A DNA stretch of 28,320 nucleotides from a virus (IMGVR_UViG_3300032333_000284:1-28320), one strand, 5' to 3'. Positions 8,870 to 16,686 are shown, numbered from the stretch's first letter. Translations and numbers: made by a program. The notes: generated from the letters alone by a model not told the origin.

Positions 8870-10342
8870 TTAGAATCGTTTCTGTAGTCTTAGCTCTCCC
8901 ATGATCATGTCTGAAAGTTTCTTAGCTACGTTGTTATCTAGAAGCGTGTTTCCAGTAACAGTAATGTTATAGGTGTCTCCTCCAAGACGGTGGTTAGGCA
9001 CTACTGTTCCGGCATTATCGGGAACGAATAGCTCTGGACCATTTTCACCAACAATTGAGGGCATTCCAACTTCAGGCCTACCACCCTTAGCAAATCCAGG
9101 ACCAGTAATGTAACTGATACTATCTGAAATACTATTAATAACACCCTGGCGTAGATCTGCATTCCAAAGATCTAAATTGCCTTTGAATGTTTGCCAGCCT
9201 GTTGCCGTACTTGTTGTTGGAACAGCTTCCAGCTTAGTAGGCCCAACGTCTTTCATCGTCTTCTGGAGATTCTTGATTGCCCCAGCTGAACCTGAAGCCG
9301 CATTAACCAAACCTAAGTTGTCAGCTATTTTTCTTGCCCCATTAGCAACAGTATCCCAGTTGTCATAAATCCATTTAAGGCTAACCACTAGTGCAGCAAT
9401 AGCGCCGAACTGCAGCAGAGAGATTCCAGTTAGCGCACTTGTTAGTGCACTCATTGTTCCCAGTCCCTTCACAACAACACCAAGTAATTCAAAGGTTTTT
9501 ACAACTGTTCCTAATGCAGCGCCACCAACTAATAAAGCACCACCCCATTCAACAATAGTTTTGGTGAGCTCTGGGTTCTTTTTGATCCAATCTCCCACCT
9601 GTTGGACGACCGGAGTTATGGCATCAACCATATCAGTCACAATTGGTAAGAACTGTATCGCTGCTGTAGTCACCAATCCCTTAATTGTTCCGTCGAAGTC
9701 ATCAAATGCCTGGTCTGCCTTCAATGCTGCGTCAATAGTTTCTCCATCAAGTAGCTGCCCCATGCTCTTAGCTTTCTTTGTCCACTCATCTAAACTCATA
9801 GCGCCTTCTCCAAATACTGGGAGTAGGTCAGTTCCGGCTTTGCCGAAAAACTGCATTGACATAATTGTTCTGTCAGTAGCATCTGGAAGTTTCGCTATAG
9901 CGTTACCAATCTTAAAGAACTGCTCCTCAATAGGTATATTAAGAATCTCCTTTGATGTAAGTCCTAAGTCCTTAAGGTTCTCCTTAAATCCCTTCAAATC
10001 ATTTTGTGCAAGCTGCAGCTTCTTGACTCCAGTAGTCATGGTATCAAGCGGCACACTTGTTTGGTCAGCAGCAACTTTCAAAGCAGATAACGAACTAACT
10101 GCAAGGCCAGTGCTCTTGTGCATGTTGTCTATACCCTCTGCAGCTCCAGCCAGGTCCTTTACAGACTTAACAGCGAACGCAGATATGCCTGCTAAAGCTG
10201 CTGATGATATTACACCAATTTTCTTTACGGTATCTCCTATACCTTTTGCAACATCTGAAATTTTCTTACCAGCTTCTTGAATCTTTTTGCTGGCATCATC
10301 TTTAGCACTGAGTTGTATCGTGAGAGTAGTGTTCTCTGCCAT
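8870..10342 (-). CDS. Tape measure protein
   Basis: This sets tail length and is ejected during infection. The 490-residue protein has a helical N-terminal half, two hydrophobic stretches (about 266-330, including GALLVGGAALGTVV and LLQFGAIAALVVSLKWIYDNW), and the C-terminal signature of phage tape measures: GFAKGGRPEVGMPSIVGENG, then PELFVPDNAGTVVP and NHRLGGDTYNI. At about 0.15 nm per residue the tail would be near 70-75 nm, short for a siphovirus. Its ATG lies 6 bp after the stop of the frameshifted chaperone product (10349-10351). A long open frame on the opposite strand is a shadow. The call is secure from motif and position. Confidence 0.92.
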   Translation of the reverse strand: MAENTTLTIQLSAKDDASKKIQEAGKKISDVAKGIGDTVKKIGVISSAALAGISAFAVKSVKDLAGAAEGIDNMHKSTGLAVSSLSALKVAADQTSVPLDTMTTGVKKLQLAQNDLKGFKENLKDLGLTSKEILNIPIEEQFFKIGNAIAKLPDATDRTIMSMQFFGKAGTDLLPVFGEGAMSLDEWTKKAKSMGQLLDGETIDAALKADQAFDDFDGTIKGLVTTAAIQFLPIVTDMVDAITPVVQQVGDWIKKNPELTKTIVEWGGALLVGGAALGTVVKTFELLGVVVKGLGTMSALTSALTGISLLQFGAIAALVVSLKWIYDNWDTVANGARKIADNLGLVNAASGSAGAIKNLQKTMKDVGPTKLEAVPTTSTATGWQTFKGNLDLWNADLRQGVINSISDSISYITGPGFAKGGRPEVGMPSIVGENGPELFVPDNAGTVVPNHRLGGDTYNITVTGNTLLDNNVAKKLSDMIMGELRLQKRF

Positions 10343-10348
10343 ATAATT

Positions 10349-10890
10349 TTACTTTTGTTGTGCCTTAGGCTTCTCACCCTCACTTTTTATGTAACTCAGC
10401 AAAGCGCTTATATCTCTATATGATTGCTGCCTTAGTACGCTTGGTGCTATTCCGGTTAGAAGAGTTAGATACGGTATAGTTGCCTCAGTGTGTTTCCCCT
10501 TAAAACGAACAAAGTCATCTATTGCTGCGGCATCGTACTCAATTTTTTTTTATATTCTTCAAGAGTTTCTTCTACAAAGTTAACGACGGTACTTCCATCA
10601 TTAGGGTGAAGAGTCTTGAGAATCTCTAAGATAGTGCCAGTGAGTGGGTTACCCTCTTTATTTCTGATAGCCTTAACTAGTACTTCAACCTTGAAAAGTC
10701 TTAGGTTCGAAAGAACTTCACCCTTAACTACGCTCTTCCACTCCTTTTCACCATCTTCATTCTCATCAACGTTTCCTTCTGTATGTCTAGTTACGTAAGT
10801 TTCAATGGCGTCATAGTCGCCCCAAAGAGGTTCTGATTCCACATCGATCTCGTAGCCACTGACTGGTAGTTTTTTTTTGATAATACTCAT
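10349..10890 (-). CDS. Tail assembly chaperone GT-type fusion made by -1 frameshift
   Basis: The upstream frame (10890 down) ends in YKKKLSTMPQQ at 10519. At TAT AAA AAA AAA TTG (A9, 10551-10543) a -1 shift on A-AAA-AAA reads on as IEYDAAAIDDFVRFKG and continues 64 codons to TAA at 10351-10349, ending 6 bp before the tape measure ATG. The fusion is 180 residues: 116 from the zero frame plus 64. The +1 frame hits TGA immediately, so only -1 works. This matches the conserved G/GT arrangement of long-tailed phages, in which both products coat the tape measure during assembly. The shift also explains the otherwise gene-free 10352-10518. The frames are seen directly; the efficiency of slippage is not known. 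Confidence 0.85.
10519..10890 (-). CDS. Tail assembly chaperone, unshifted G-type product
   Basis: This is the zero-frame product of the chaperone pair, 123 residues. It is acidic in the middle (NVDENEDGEKEWKS) and ends in a helix (ILEILKTLHPNDGSTVVNFV) before the slippery site. It starts 2 bp after the tail tube gene stop, the usual place for lambda gpG or HK97 gp13 equivalents. The N-terminal SIIKKKLPVSGYEIDV strand and WGDYDAIE helix are common in such chaperones. A second run of nine A residues occurs at codons 5-7 of the gene. The call rests mainly on position and the frameshift; sequence similarity in this family is normally weak. Confidence 0.8.
   Translation of the reverse strand: MSIIKKKLPVSGYEIDVESEPLWGDYDAIETYVTRHTEGNVDENEDGEKEWKSVVKGEVLSNLRLFKVEVLVKAIRNKEGNPLTGTILEILKTLHPNDGSTVVNFVEETLEEYKKKLSTMPQQ
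10543..10551 (-). other. -1 programmed frameshift slippery site (A9)
   Basis: Nine A residues on the minus strand are read as AAA AAA AAA in the G frame, followed by TTG. The heptamer A-AAA-AAA (10549-10543) fits X-XXY-YYZ. The -1 frame stays open for 64 codons after it, up to the tape measure gene. Confidence 0.85.
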
Positions 10891-10892
10891 AC

Positions 10893-11870
10893 TTAGTAAG
10901 CAGTAATAAGGTTAGTAAGAATAGCAGTAACCATTTTGCTATCGGTTAGGCTGTAATGACCCTCAAAATCAAAAGACTCAGTTACTATCTCATTGAGAGG
11001 TAAACTCTTAGCGTAGTTAGTAATAGAAGCACGGTGTAGGTCAATCTTCAGTTCTGGATTTGAACTAGTACCAATTGTAGCTGTGTGCAGTAGATCAAAA
11101 CGTAATGCTTGATATGTACCAGCGTTTTGTAGTGTTGAGAAAGTAGTAGCATTGTGAACTAGGGTCACACTTCCTTTAACGCTAAATGATTGATTTAGGA
11201 TATCATTAGGGCTTGTAGATCCAAGATTGTCTTCGAACATGAGGTTCTGAGAGAATTCAAGTGTGGCGCTTCTAATTTTAACAGCTGATGCTGCGTCTAA
11301 ACCAGCTTGAGTTGTAGCGTTCTTGAATGTGAAATGCTGAGGAAGGAAATCATTCTCTTGTGTATGCGCAACTGTATTAGAAGCAGATGCAGATGGCTTA
11401 GAGTACGTACTCAATGAGTAAGTGATGTAACTCTCCCTATCGTAGTTGATCTTGAATGTATTAACTACAGCGTTTGGCAATGCAACGTCTACGTTCTGAT
11501 CTTTGTAAGCAATTGTAAGTGATGGGTGTTGAACAGATTGAAGTATGCTGAATGTGTGATCATATACTGCTGCGTTTGGGGCACTCTTAGCTACCGATCC
11601 AACAGTACCGAAGAGAGAAAGGAAAATAAGACCAATATGGCTGTCTTTCATTTTTGTATCCCATCCGAACTCAGCAAATTTACGCGTGATAGCATAACCA
11701 TCCGACGCCTCAAGTCTTGCGAGTGAAGTCTCATTAACAATAGTTGCTACTTTATCGTCTGGGTTTGTAGGAGTCATCCAAGGCACCCAGTATGTTGGAG
11801 TTGCTGCTGTTCCGCGTGAAGATTCCTTAGCGAAACCAATCGATGCTTGACGACCTATCTGCTTAGCCAT
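10893..11870 (-). CDS. Major tail tube protein
   Basis: The 325-residue product begins MAKQIGRQASIGFAKESSRG and continues TAATPTYWVPW, the typical start of siphovirus tail tube (major tail) proteins of the "phage tail tube, TTP-like" type. It contains alternating beta strands and ends in FDFEGHYSLTDSKMVTAIL, the FEG...Y pattern common at the C-terminus of such proteins. It lies directly upstream of the G/GT chaperone and just downstream of a small gene and the tail terminator. It polymerises as hexameric rings around the tape measure. It has 2 bp spacing to the 49-residue ORF before it and probably shares the copy c promoter. Confidence 0.82.
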   Translation of the reverse strand: MAKQIGRQASIGFAKESSRGTAATPTYWVPWMTPTNPDDKVATIVNETSLARLEASDGYAITRKFAEFGWDTKMKDSHIGLIFLSLFGTVGSVAKSAPNAAVYDHTFSILQSVQHPSLTIAYKDQNVDVALPNAVVNTFKINYDRESYITYSLSTYSKPSASASNTVAHTQENDFLPQHFTFKNATTQAGLDAASAVKIRSATLEFSQNLMFEDNLGSTSPNDILNQSFSVKGSVTLVHNATTFSTLQNAGTYQALRFDLLHTATIGTSSNPELKIDLHRASITNYAKSLPLNEIVTESFDFEGHYSLTDSKMVTAILTNLITAY

Positions 11871-11872
11871 AG

Positions 11873-12022
11873 TTATTTAGAATTATTTTTAATAAGAGCT
11901 TGCAGCTGATTCTCTGCATCGCGAAGATCGGTTGCCATCACAGTCACCTCGTAAGCTGGAAAGTTATACTCGATGAGAGTTTGAACCTCTTCTTTTACTG
12001 ATATATCCTTAGATTTTGCCAT
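11873..12022 (-). CDS. Small ORF before the tail tube gene
   Basis: A 49-residue frame runs from ATG at 12022 to TAA at 11873-11875. It reads MAKSKDISVKEEVQTLIEYN and then FPAYEVTVMATDLRDAENQL, ending in KNNSK. It is mostly helical and charged, with no TM segment. It is preceded by the copy c promoter-like element and followed after 2 bp by the tail tube ATG, so it would be the first gene on that transcript. The compact packing and clean frame support a real gene. Function is unknown; small leader genes near tail tube genes can be chaperones, but nothing here shows that. Confidence 0.6.
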   Translation of the reverse strand: MAKSKDISVKEEVQTLIEYNFPAYEVTVMATDLRDAENQLQALIKNNSK

Positions 12023-12078
12023 AGGTTTTCATGTACACATAAAGTATACATGTACTCTACAAAATAGGAATAGTGTAC
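12023..12078 (-). promoter_or_regulatory. GTAC-rich putative late promoter (copy c)
   Basis: The minus strand reads GTACATG-TATACT (hexamer 12048-12043), then TTATG and TGTACATG. It shares GTACATGTAYACT and the TGTA block five bases downstream with copy b. The -35 is weak (TTCCTA, 16 bp away). It lies between the tail terminator gene and the small ORF plus tail tube genes, where strong expression is expected. Confidence 0.45.
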
Positions 12079-12495
12079 CTATGTAGTTACTTGCTCCTCT
12101 GCTGTGCCAGCAACTCTAATAATGGCTACCTTTACACTTGCATTACCCTCCTCATATTCTCCAAAATCTACAGTTATCGGGTCCATGTAGTCTACAACAC
12201 CACCTAAAGTATAGTCCGTATCGAATGCACTTTTAATTGCGTCAACTGTCGCATCTAATATTCTAATTGCTTCATCTCTACCAATAGTGTCCATCTCCTG
12301 GTGAACTAGAATAGTAAACTGGTAGAGTCTTTTATTGTCAGAGCTTGTATAGAACTCATTCTCTAGTTTAACAGGTTCAAAGGTAGCTGCTGGGTATCCA
12401 GTAATGTCTGTATGGTGCTTGTCATCGACAAAAGCTAGTTGGGTTATAGTACCCAACTTCGTCATGATCGCGGTTCTTAATGAGGTAAATGACAT
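12079..12495 (-). CDS. Tail terminator / tail completion protein
   Basis: This 138-residue protein has the order and pattern of phage tail terminators (gpU/DUF3168-like). An N-terminal helix (FTSLRTAIMTKLG) is followed by a strand with GYPAATFEPVKLENEF, a YQFTILVHQEM strand, a helix RDEAIRILDATVDAIKSAF, and C-terminal strands. It follows the HK97 gp10-like gene by 1 bp. The protein caps the finished tail tube and forms the joining ring with the neck. The fold assignment rests on pattern and position rather than a diagnostic motif. It ends in TAG at 12081-12079, followed by the copy c promoter element. Confidence 0.72.
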   Translation of the reverse strand: MSFTSLRTAIMTKLGTITQLAFVDDKHHTDITGYPAATFEPVKLENEFYTSSDNKRLYQFTILVHQEMDTIGRDEAIRILDATVDAIKSAFDTDYTLGGVVDYMDPITVDFGEYEEGNASVKVAIIRVAGTAEEQVTT

Positions 12496-12496
12496 A

Positions 12497-12958
12497 TTAT
12501 TGAGATAATTCTTTTATGATATTGTCGGTTGCCGACTTGAAGTACTTGTCAATTGCTGCCTGAGAAGCCTCTATCGAATTCTTAAAGAATGGTCTTGCCT
12601 TTGTCCCCTTTCTCATGATCGATCTTTGAACTAAGAAAGGAGGGATACCGTGTCTATCTGCCCAACCCTTGATAGCTGCTATTGGTACATAATGGGGACG
12701 AGTTCCTTCATGCATATAGACAGCGTATGGTGCTTTATTCTGGAGCATACCTTTCAGTACCTCAAAGCTGGTCACCATTCCTGAGTTTCTTAGAAAACCT
12801 TGATCCACGGGTGCTGCAATACGTGCATTGGCCAGTAAAGTAAGGACGGACTGCTTAATTGCTGTGTTTAAGTTCTTGGTAGCAATCTTAGGAGCCTGCT
12901 TGAACAGCTTATCAAGTTTATCTAGTCCATCGATCTTAATACTGAGTTCGACTGCCAT
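12497..12958 (-). CDS. HK97 gp10-like neck/tail component
   Basis: The 153-residue product matches the HK97 gp10 family: an N-terminal strand and helix (LSIKIDGLDKLDKLFKQAPK), a long helix with ANARIAAPVDQGFLRNSG (the conserved AP-x-D-x-G-x-L-R/K-x-S signature), then NKAPYAVYMHEGTRPH (typical Y-A-x-x-x-x-x-G), and a C-terminal helix with KARPFFKNSIEAS. Members act at the head-tail joint or at tail completion. It starts 3 bp after the head-closure gene and ends 1 bp before the tail terminator. This is one of the surest assignments in the connector block. Confidence 0.88.
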   Translation of the reverse strand: MAVELSIKIDGLDKLDKLFKQAPKIATKNLNTAIKQSVLTLLANARIAAPVDQGFLRNSGMVTSFEVLKGMLQNKAPYAVYMHEGTRPHYVPIAAIKGWADRHGIPPFLVQRSIMRKGTKARPFFKNSIEASQAAIDKYFKSATDNIIKELSQ

Positions 12959-12961
12959 ACA

Positions 12962-13276
12962 CTATTTTTTAACGCTCCTGTTGAGAGTGCATATAAGAAC
13001 ATCTTGTGATAACTGAGTAAACCTTTGCACTCCCTTTACCCCGTATTCGACTGTACTGATAACTAGACGGTCATTTGCTCTAATGTCCTGTACACCATCT
13101 GTAATGAATTGATACGACTGACTGATAATCCCCTGTGCTCCGATGTTTTCGTTGGTAGCTGTTGGCGCGAAGTAGCCAAACACAGTGTCAGACTGAGTTA
13201 CGTATGCTGATTTATCAGCTGTATACGTATTACGTTTTACTGTAACCGGAGTTGTGTAGTTATATCTAAATAGCAT
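12962..13276 (-). CDS. Head closure (neck) protein, HK97 gp7/SPP1 gp16-like
   Basis: Started at ATG 13276 the product is 104 residues (MLFRYNYTTPVTVKR). A longer start at 13312 would add 12 residues and overlap the connector gene by 47 bp; the shorter start overlaps by 11 bp and places the usual head-closure opening at the N-terminus, so I prefer it. The TPVTVKRNTYTADKSAYVT region, VFGYFAPT strand and C-terminal DRLVISTVEYGVKGVQRF strand follow the pattern of small beta-barrel stopper proteins. The location between connector and gp10-like gene is canonical. It prevents DNA leakage before the tail joins. Confidence 0.68.
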   Translation of the reverse strand: MLFRYNYTTPVTVKRNTYTADKSAYVTQSDTVFGYFAPTATNENIGAQGIISQSYQFITDGVQDIRANDRLVISTVEYGVKGVQRFTQLSQDVLICTLNRSVKK

Positions 13277-13844
13277 AGTTCCTGTAGCGGTTAAGAGTCT
13301 TCCGTAGATCAACCTCTAGCTCTTTTTCCCATGTCACACTTGCTCCTCCAACTGATTCATTAGATGCACCGTAGGATTTCCGCTTGTTAAAAACTCTTGC
13401 TACCAATTCAAGACATGCAAGCTGTAGATCTTCAGGAATCGTTGTATACCCCCCTTGATAGACGACTTTTATATTCTGACTACCAACCGGTAGAGCAAAG
13501 AACTTAACTTCACCAGTATAATTGTTTACTATGTAGTCATTAGATGCGTCATAGTTGGTCCATGTTGGTGAGCTTAACGATCCACTTGATGATGCAATAC
13601 TTGCGACACTTACAACTGGGATATTCTTTAAGAAGATAGAAGTGGCTCCTTCTTCAAATGGATCACCATCATGGTACTCTGTGACATTACTCAAACTATT
13701 TTTGAAACGGATTCCGCCACAGTAGTTTTCAATCCATACACTACAACTGGTAACTAAAGTTCCAATGACTGTATCCCAAGTAGTCGTCTGAATGTCGAGA
13801 AAAGATTTAACGTTTGCTGTAGTAACAAGATCGTAGGCAGCCAT
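13266..13844 (-). CDS. Head-tail connector (adaptor) protein, HK97 gp6-like
   Basis: The 192-residue protein opens with DLVTTANVKSFLDIQTTTWD and continues to an early helix pair ending in IENYCGG, the pattern of gp6/gp15-type adaptor proteins that bind under the portal. A beta hairpin insert (residues about 55-125, including FLKNIPVVSVASIASSSG) is followed by the conserved VVYQGGYTTIPEDLQLACLE segment, in which GGY-x-x-x-P-x-D-L is diagnostic, and a C-terminal helix LELVARVFNKR. It is the first connector gene after the capsid block, from which it is separated by a hairpin at 13866-13891. Confidence 0.88.
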   Translation of the reverse strand: MAAYDLVTTANVKSFLDIQTTTWDTVIGTLVTSCSVWIENYCGGIRFKNSLSNVTEYHDGDPFEEGATSIFLKNIPVVSVASIASSSGSLSSPTWTNYDASNDYIVNNYTGEVKFFALPVGSQNIKVVYQGGYTTIPEDLQLACLELVARVFNKRKSYGASNESVGGASVTWEKELEVDLRKTLNRYRNYAI

Positions 13845-13865
13845 AGAGTGATAGAGGTAGTAACT

Positions 13866-13891
13866 GGGCAGGCCTCGTTAGAAACCTGCCC
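13866..13891 (-). terminator. GC-rich hairpin after the capsid genes
   Basis: GGGCAGG (13866-13872) and CCTGCCC (13885-13891) form a perfect 7-bp stem with a 12-base loop. It lies just after the stop of the 133-residue gene at 13899. There is no U-run on the minus-strand side, so it may act as a partial terminator, processing site or 3' stabiliser for the abundant capsid mRNA rather than a full intrinsic terminator. Confidence 0.5.
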
Positions 13892-13898
13892 AAACAGC

Positions 13899-14300
13899 TT
13901 AAGCAGCTGTTAAAGAGTTCAAACTTGCAGATCCTTGCTCTGCACTGATAACCAAACCAACAGCAATTGCGAAACTAGGGGTGTCACCAGCAATTGTTGC
14001 AACAGCACGAACATATCGTCTGCTAGCTGCATCAAGTACAAGTTTACCAGCGGCACATTTGTTGTCAGAAGTTCCAGTAACAGTGGCAAAAGTTGTCTGT
14101 GTTGTCCAAGTTGAGTTGTTAGGAGATGTTTGAATGGTAACAATACATGTCTCTGCTGCTGTAAGAGCAGCGCCAAGATCCAATATCGCAAGCGCATCAT
14201 CACCGTAGCCCAATGTGTCTACACCTGTCCCTGTCACAGTTGACGTTGCAACTTGTGGTCTAATGAGAGAGATGTATTTGTAGTTTTTACTTAAGTCCAT
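13899..14300 (-). CDS. Probable capsid decoration or minor head protein
   Basis: This 133-residue beta-rich protein has the pattern of a small phage head protein: TVTGTGVDTLGYGDDALAIL, an IVTIQTSPNNSTWTT strand (the "S-x-D/N-G/N-x-x-W" turn common in display proteins), then ASRRYVRAVATIAGDTPSF. Similar modules are found in phages directly downstream of the major capsid gene. It lies two genes after the capsid protein and just before the GC hairpin. No catalytic motif or TM segment is seen. It could instead be a small structural protein of the neck. A second 94-residue open frame inside it is a shadow. Confidence 0.58.
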   Translation of the reverse strand: MDLSKNYKYISLIRPQVATSTVTGTGVDTLGYGDDALAILDLGAALTAAETCIVTIQTSPNNSTWTTQTTFATVTGTSDNKCAAGKLVLDAASRRYVRAVATIAGDTPSFAIAVGLVISAEQGSASLNSLTAA

Positions 14301-14329
14301 ATAGATTGAGTTAGAACAGCCACAAAGGA

Positions 14330-14566
14330 TTACTTCTTTGTCGCCTTTTGGCTTTTAAACATCTTGTTTGGATGTGCTGGAGCAACCTTCTGTTCAACAG
14401 AAGCATCAACTTCAGCTGTATCGTTTACCGGTGCTTTCGCCTCCTGGACAAGCATGACAGTCTCACCAAAGTTTCGCGCTTGCTCTTCAGAGAGCTGGTG
14501 CACAGAATCTTTTTGGTAACCTAGACCCTCACACATGACATTGGTTGTAAATTTGTAGCTGTTCAT
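14330..14566 (-). CDS. Small protein following the major capsid gene
   Basis: This 78-residue protein reads MNSYKFTTNVMCEGLGYQKD and then SVHQLSEEQARNFGETVMLV, followed by an Ala/Pro/Val-rich acidic stretch and a basic C-terminus (NKMFKSQKATKK). The N-terminal part resembles small phage proteins placed after the capsid gene, with a short beta segment and a helix, sometimes called head or neck "fiber-like" proteins, but I do not recognise the family. The basic tail could bind DNA or capsid. It is separated from the capsid gene by 22 bp of AT-rich sequence with a repeated AAAATTAG. Confidence 0.55.
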   Translation of the reverse strand: MNSYKFTTNVMCEGLGYQKDSVHQLSEEQARNFGETVMLVQEAKAPVNDTAEVDASVEQKVAPAHPNKMFKSQKATKK

Positions 14567-14588
14567 AAAATTAGAAAATTAGAAAATA

Positions 14589-15800
14589 TTAACTTGCAGC
14601 AGTCTTCAAAACAGAGAAGCCAGTTGGGAGACCAACAGCTAAACCTGTGCGTTGAATTACACGGATAACAGATTGATTACTTGCGTATGCATTTACTGAT
14701 CCAACAGTAGCCACATCAGAAATAGCAAGAGACATGCTCTTACGATCTCCATAGTAGAAACAGTTGAAGTTACCGAAGATTACGAACTTGGTAGATACAG
14801 CAGTTGCTGAAGTAGCAGGCATAACCTCGCTAACGTAAACTGGATATCCCCAAATGTAACCAGCTGGAACTAAAAGACCACCATTGATGGTGTTTGGTAC
14901 AATAGGATTTTGGAAAGTAACGATTGATTGGTTATTTTCTTGGATCTTTTGTACAGCACCGAACACTGAAGGACTCATTACCCAAACGCTACCTGGCAAA
15001 CGGGACATCTTGATCTGACTGATCATGTCGCGGAGGTTTCCAAGAGACACGTCTGTGAAAGCAACTTTGGTAGAACCCATAGTGGTTACTTGAACCTGGC
15101 TATGAGAAAGGATTCCAGTAAATGGAGAACCTGTACCTGTAAGTGCTTGAGTATCGATAGATGTAGCAATTGCTTCACCGAAGAGCTCTTCTACTAGAGA
15201 AGCGACATCTTGGTTTGCATCTTCCAATAGTTCATTGGTAAGAGGAGCTAAACCTGTAAGCTTTTTAGCTTCGAGTTTAACATTACCAAATGTTGGAGCA
15301 CCATCACTACCAGCATTACCTTCACCATCCCAAGAAACTGAAGCTGCATTACCCAAAACTGGGAGATTCATGATCTCACGAGTCATTGGAATTCTGCGAG
15401 CTAGTTTAGGGATAAGACCGACGTTTTCAACGATGCGATCTACAGATGTAGCTGTTTCCTCAGGAACCAACCAACCACCTTCACTATCTACACCTTCACT
15501 CATAGCTTTAAGAACGGCGTTTCCATCAAAGCTACGCTTCATAGCAGCCTTGATAAACTCTGCAGTAACGCTCTTCTTTTTAGCAGCCTTTTGCTCTGGG
15601 TTTAAACCAGGCAAAGCATTTGCTTGTTCTTGATTGAAAACACCATGTTTAAGATCGATTTTATCGAGGCCTAAACGTTTAACTTCTGATTGAACTGCAC
15701 CGTTTACAGCGGTAGCAATGTCCTCAGTCATTCCTTTACTAACAGCAGCGGCGACGATTTCGCCCATCTTCTGTTCGGTTAATACTTGTGGTTCTGACAT
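14589..15800 (-). CDS. Major capsid protein, HK97 fold
   Basis: The 403-residue product has the HK97 (Phage_capsid) pattern. The N-terminal 100 residues are helical and charged, consistent with a delta/scaffold domain removed by the protease. DSEGGWLVPEETATSVDRIV at about 103-122 marks the start of the mature N-arm and E-loop region. Typical blocks follow: the GNAASVSWDGEGNAGSDGAP E-loop and PLTNELLEDANQDVASLVEE spine helix, FTGILSHSQ, then WVMSPSVFGAVQKIQ in the P/A domains, and IFGNFNCFYYGDRKSMSLAI near the C-terminus. It lies 14 bp after the prohead protease. No dedicated scaffold gene is present, which fits the presence of a delta domain. Confidence 0.93.
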   Translation of the reverse strand: MSEPQVLTEQKMGEIVAAAVSKGMTEDIATAVNGAVQSEVKRLGLDKIDLKHGVFNQEQANALPGLNPEQKAAKKKSVTAEFIKAAMKRSFDGNAVLKAMSEGVDSEGGWLVPEETATSVDRIVENVGLIPKLARRIPMTREIMNLPVLGNAASVSWDGEGNAGSDGAPTFGNVKLEAKKLTGLAPLTNELLEDANQDVASLVEELFGEAIATSIDTQALTGTGSPFTGILSHSQVQVTTMGSTKVAFTDVSLGNLRDMISQIKMSRLPGSVWVMSPSVFGAVQKIQENNQSIVTFQNPIVPNTINGGLLVPAGYIWGYPVYVSEVMPATSATAVSTKFVIFGNFNCFYYGDRKSMSLAISDVATVGSVNAYASNQSVIRVIQRTGLAVGLPTGFSVLKTAAS

Positions 15801-15814
15801 AATTAATTAATAGA

Positions 15815-16675
15815 TTAAAGCTTGCGCTCAAAATCCTTCCACTTTGAAAGAGCTATACTTGCGACCTTGACGACCGATTGCATATCACGCTTCAAGGCGA
15901 AGGCTTGTTCCTGTACTTCTTTTTCTGGTGTTTCAGAGGCATCGAGCAACGCCTGTAATGCATTTACTGCATCCTGCACCAGTGCTCTGTTTTTTTGGGA
16001 CAGAACACGACCTGCCTTTTCTTCGACTACGTAGGATTTTTCTGTGCTATCGCTCGTTGGGTATTCAGCGATAAGCGAATCAGGTACTTTCTGAGTGTCG
16101 TCTGTAGGAGGTAGTTCTTCTTGTTTAGGTTGTTCAACAACTGGCTTCTCTTCTTCTTGGTTCTTTACTTCTAATTTGAGGTACTTACTTTCAAAGCTTT
16201 TTAAACGATCTAATGCGTCTGGATTTGCTGGGACCGATACAAAGCTCAACTCTAATAGTTCAGCCTTTGTAATAGTGGAACCTGTGCGTTCGTGTGGTAT
16301 GAAACCGACTGACACCGTCTTCACAAAACCATCGTCATAGAGAGCACGAACCTCTTGAGCGCGTTCTGAACGAGCAAATACTCCTTTAGCGATTACTGAA
16401 TTGCCTTCGACTCGAATATCAGTCACAGCACCGATAGGCAAAGATCCATAGTCATGACCCCAGAGCAGGACTGGGCTCTTTTGAAAGTTTGTGAAATCCC
16501 AGCCTGAGACTTTGATCACCTCTCCATCTCTATCAACGCCCTCAGTTGTAGCTACTACTTCGAATTCACCATCTCCACTGACTGTTTTCTTTTTGGGAGC
16601 TGACTTTTCAATAGCCTCTCTGAGTGCTTTAGCTGCTTTTTCTGTATAAACTTTCACTAATTCTGGGGTTTGCAT
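15815..16675 (-). CDS. HK97-type prohead protease with C-terminal scaffold-like extension
   Basis: This is the Ser protease (U35/S78 family) that removes capsid delta domains during maturation. Family motifs are visible: VATTEGVDRDGEVI (residues 41-54), SPVLLWGHDYGSLPIG with likely catalytic His74, VKTVSVGF with likely Ser122, and LLELSFVSVPANPDALD near 141-155 carrying an expected acidic residue (E142). Residues about 160-286 are an acidic Pro/Glu linker followed by a helical segment (LSQKNRALVQDAVNALQALL), as in proteases with a fused scaffold-like tail. It sits between portal (11 bp) and capsid (14 bp), the canonical order. Confidence 0.92.
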   Translation of the reverse strand: MQTPELVKVYTEKAAKALREAIEKSAPKKKTVSGDGEFEVVATTEGVDRDGEVIKVSGWDFTNFQKSPVLLWGHDYGSLPIGAVTDIRVEGNSVIAKGVFARSERAQEVRALYDDGFVKTVSVGFIPHERTGSTITKAELLELSFVSVPANPDALDRLKSFESKYLKLEVKNQEEEKPVVEQPKQEELPPTDDTQKVPDSLIAEYPTSDSTEKSYVVEEKAGRVLSQKNRALVQDAVNALQALLDASETPEKEVQEQAFALKRDMQSVVKVASIALSKWKDFERKL

Positions 16676-16686
16676 AAATAAGTTAA

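Noticed and set aside
9561-10280. 239-residue plus-strand open frame inside the tape measure gene
   Set aside because: It is the antisense of a secure tape measure gene, with a low-complexity Ser/Ile/Pro composition typical of a shadow frame and no independent start context.
14567-14588. AAAATTAG repeat after the capsid gene
   Set aside because: Only two copies in a 22-bp AT-rich gap; too short to interpret.
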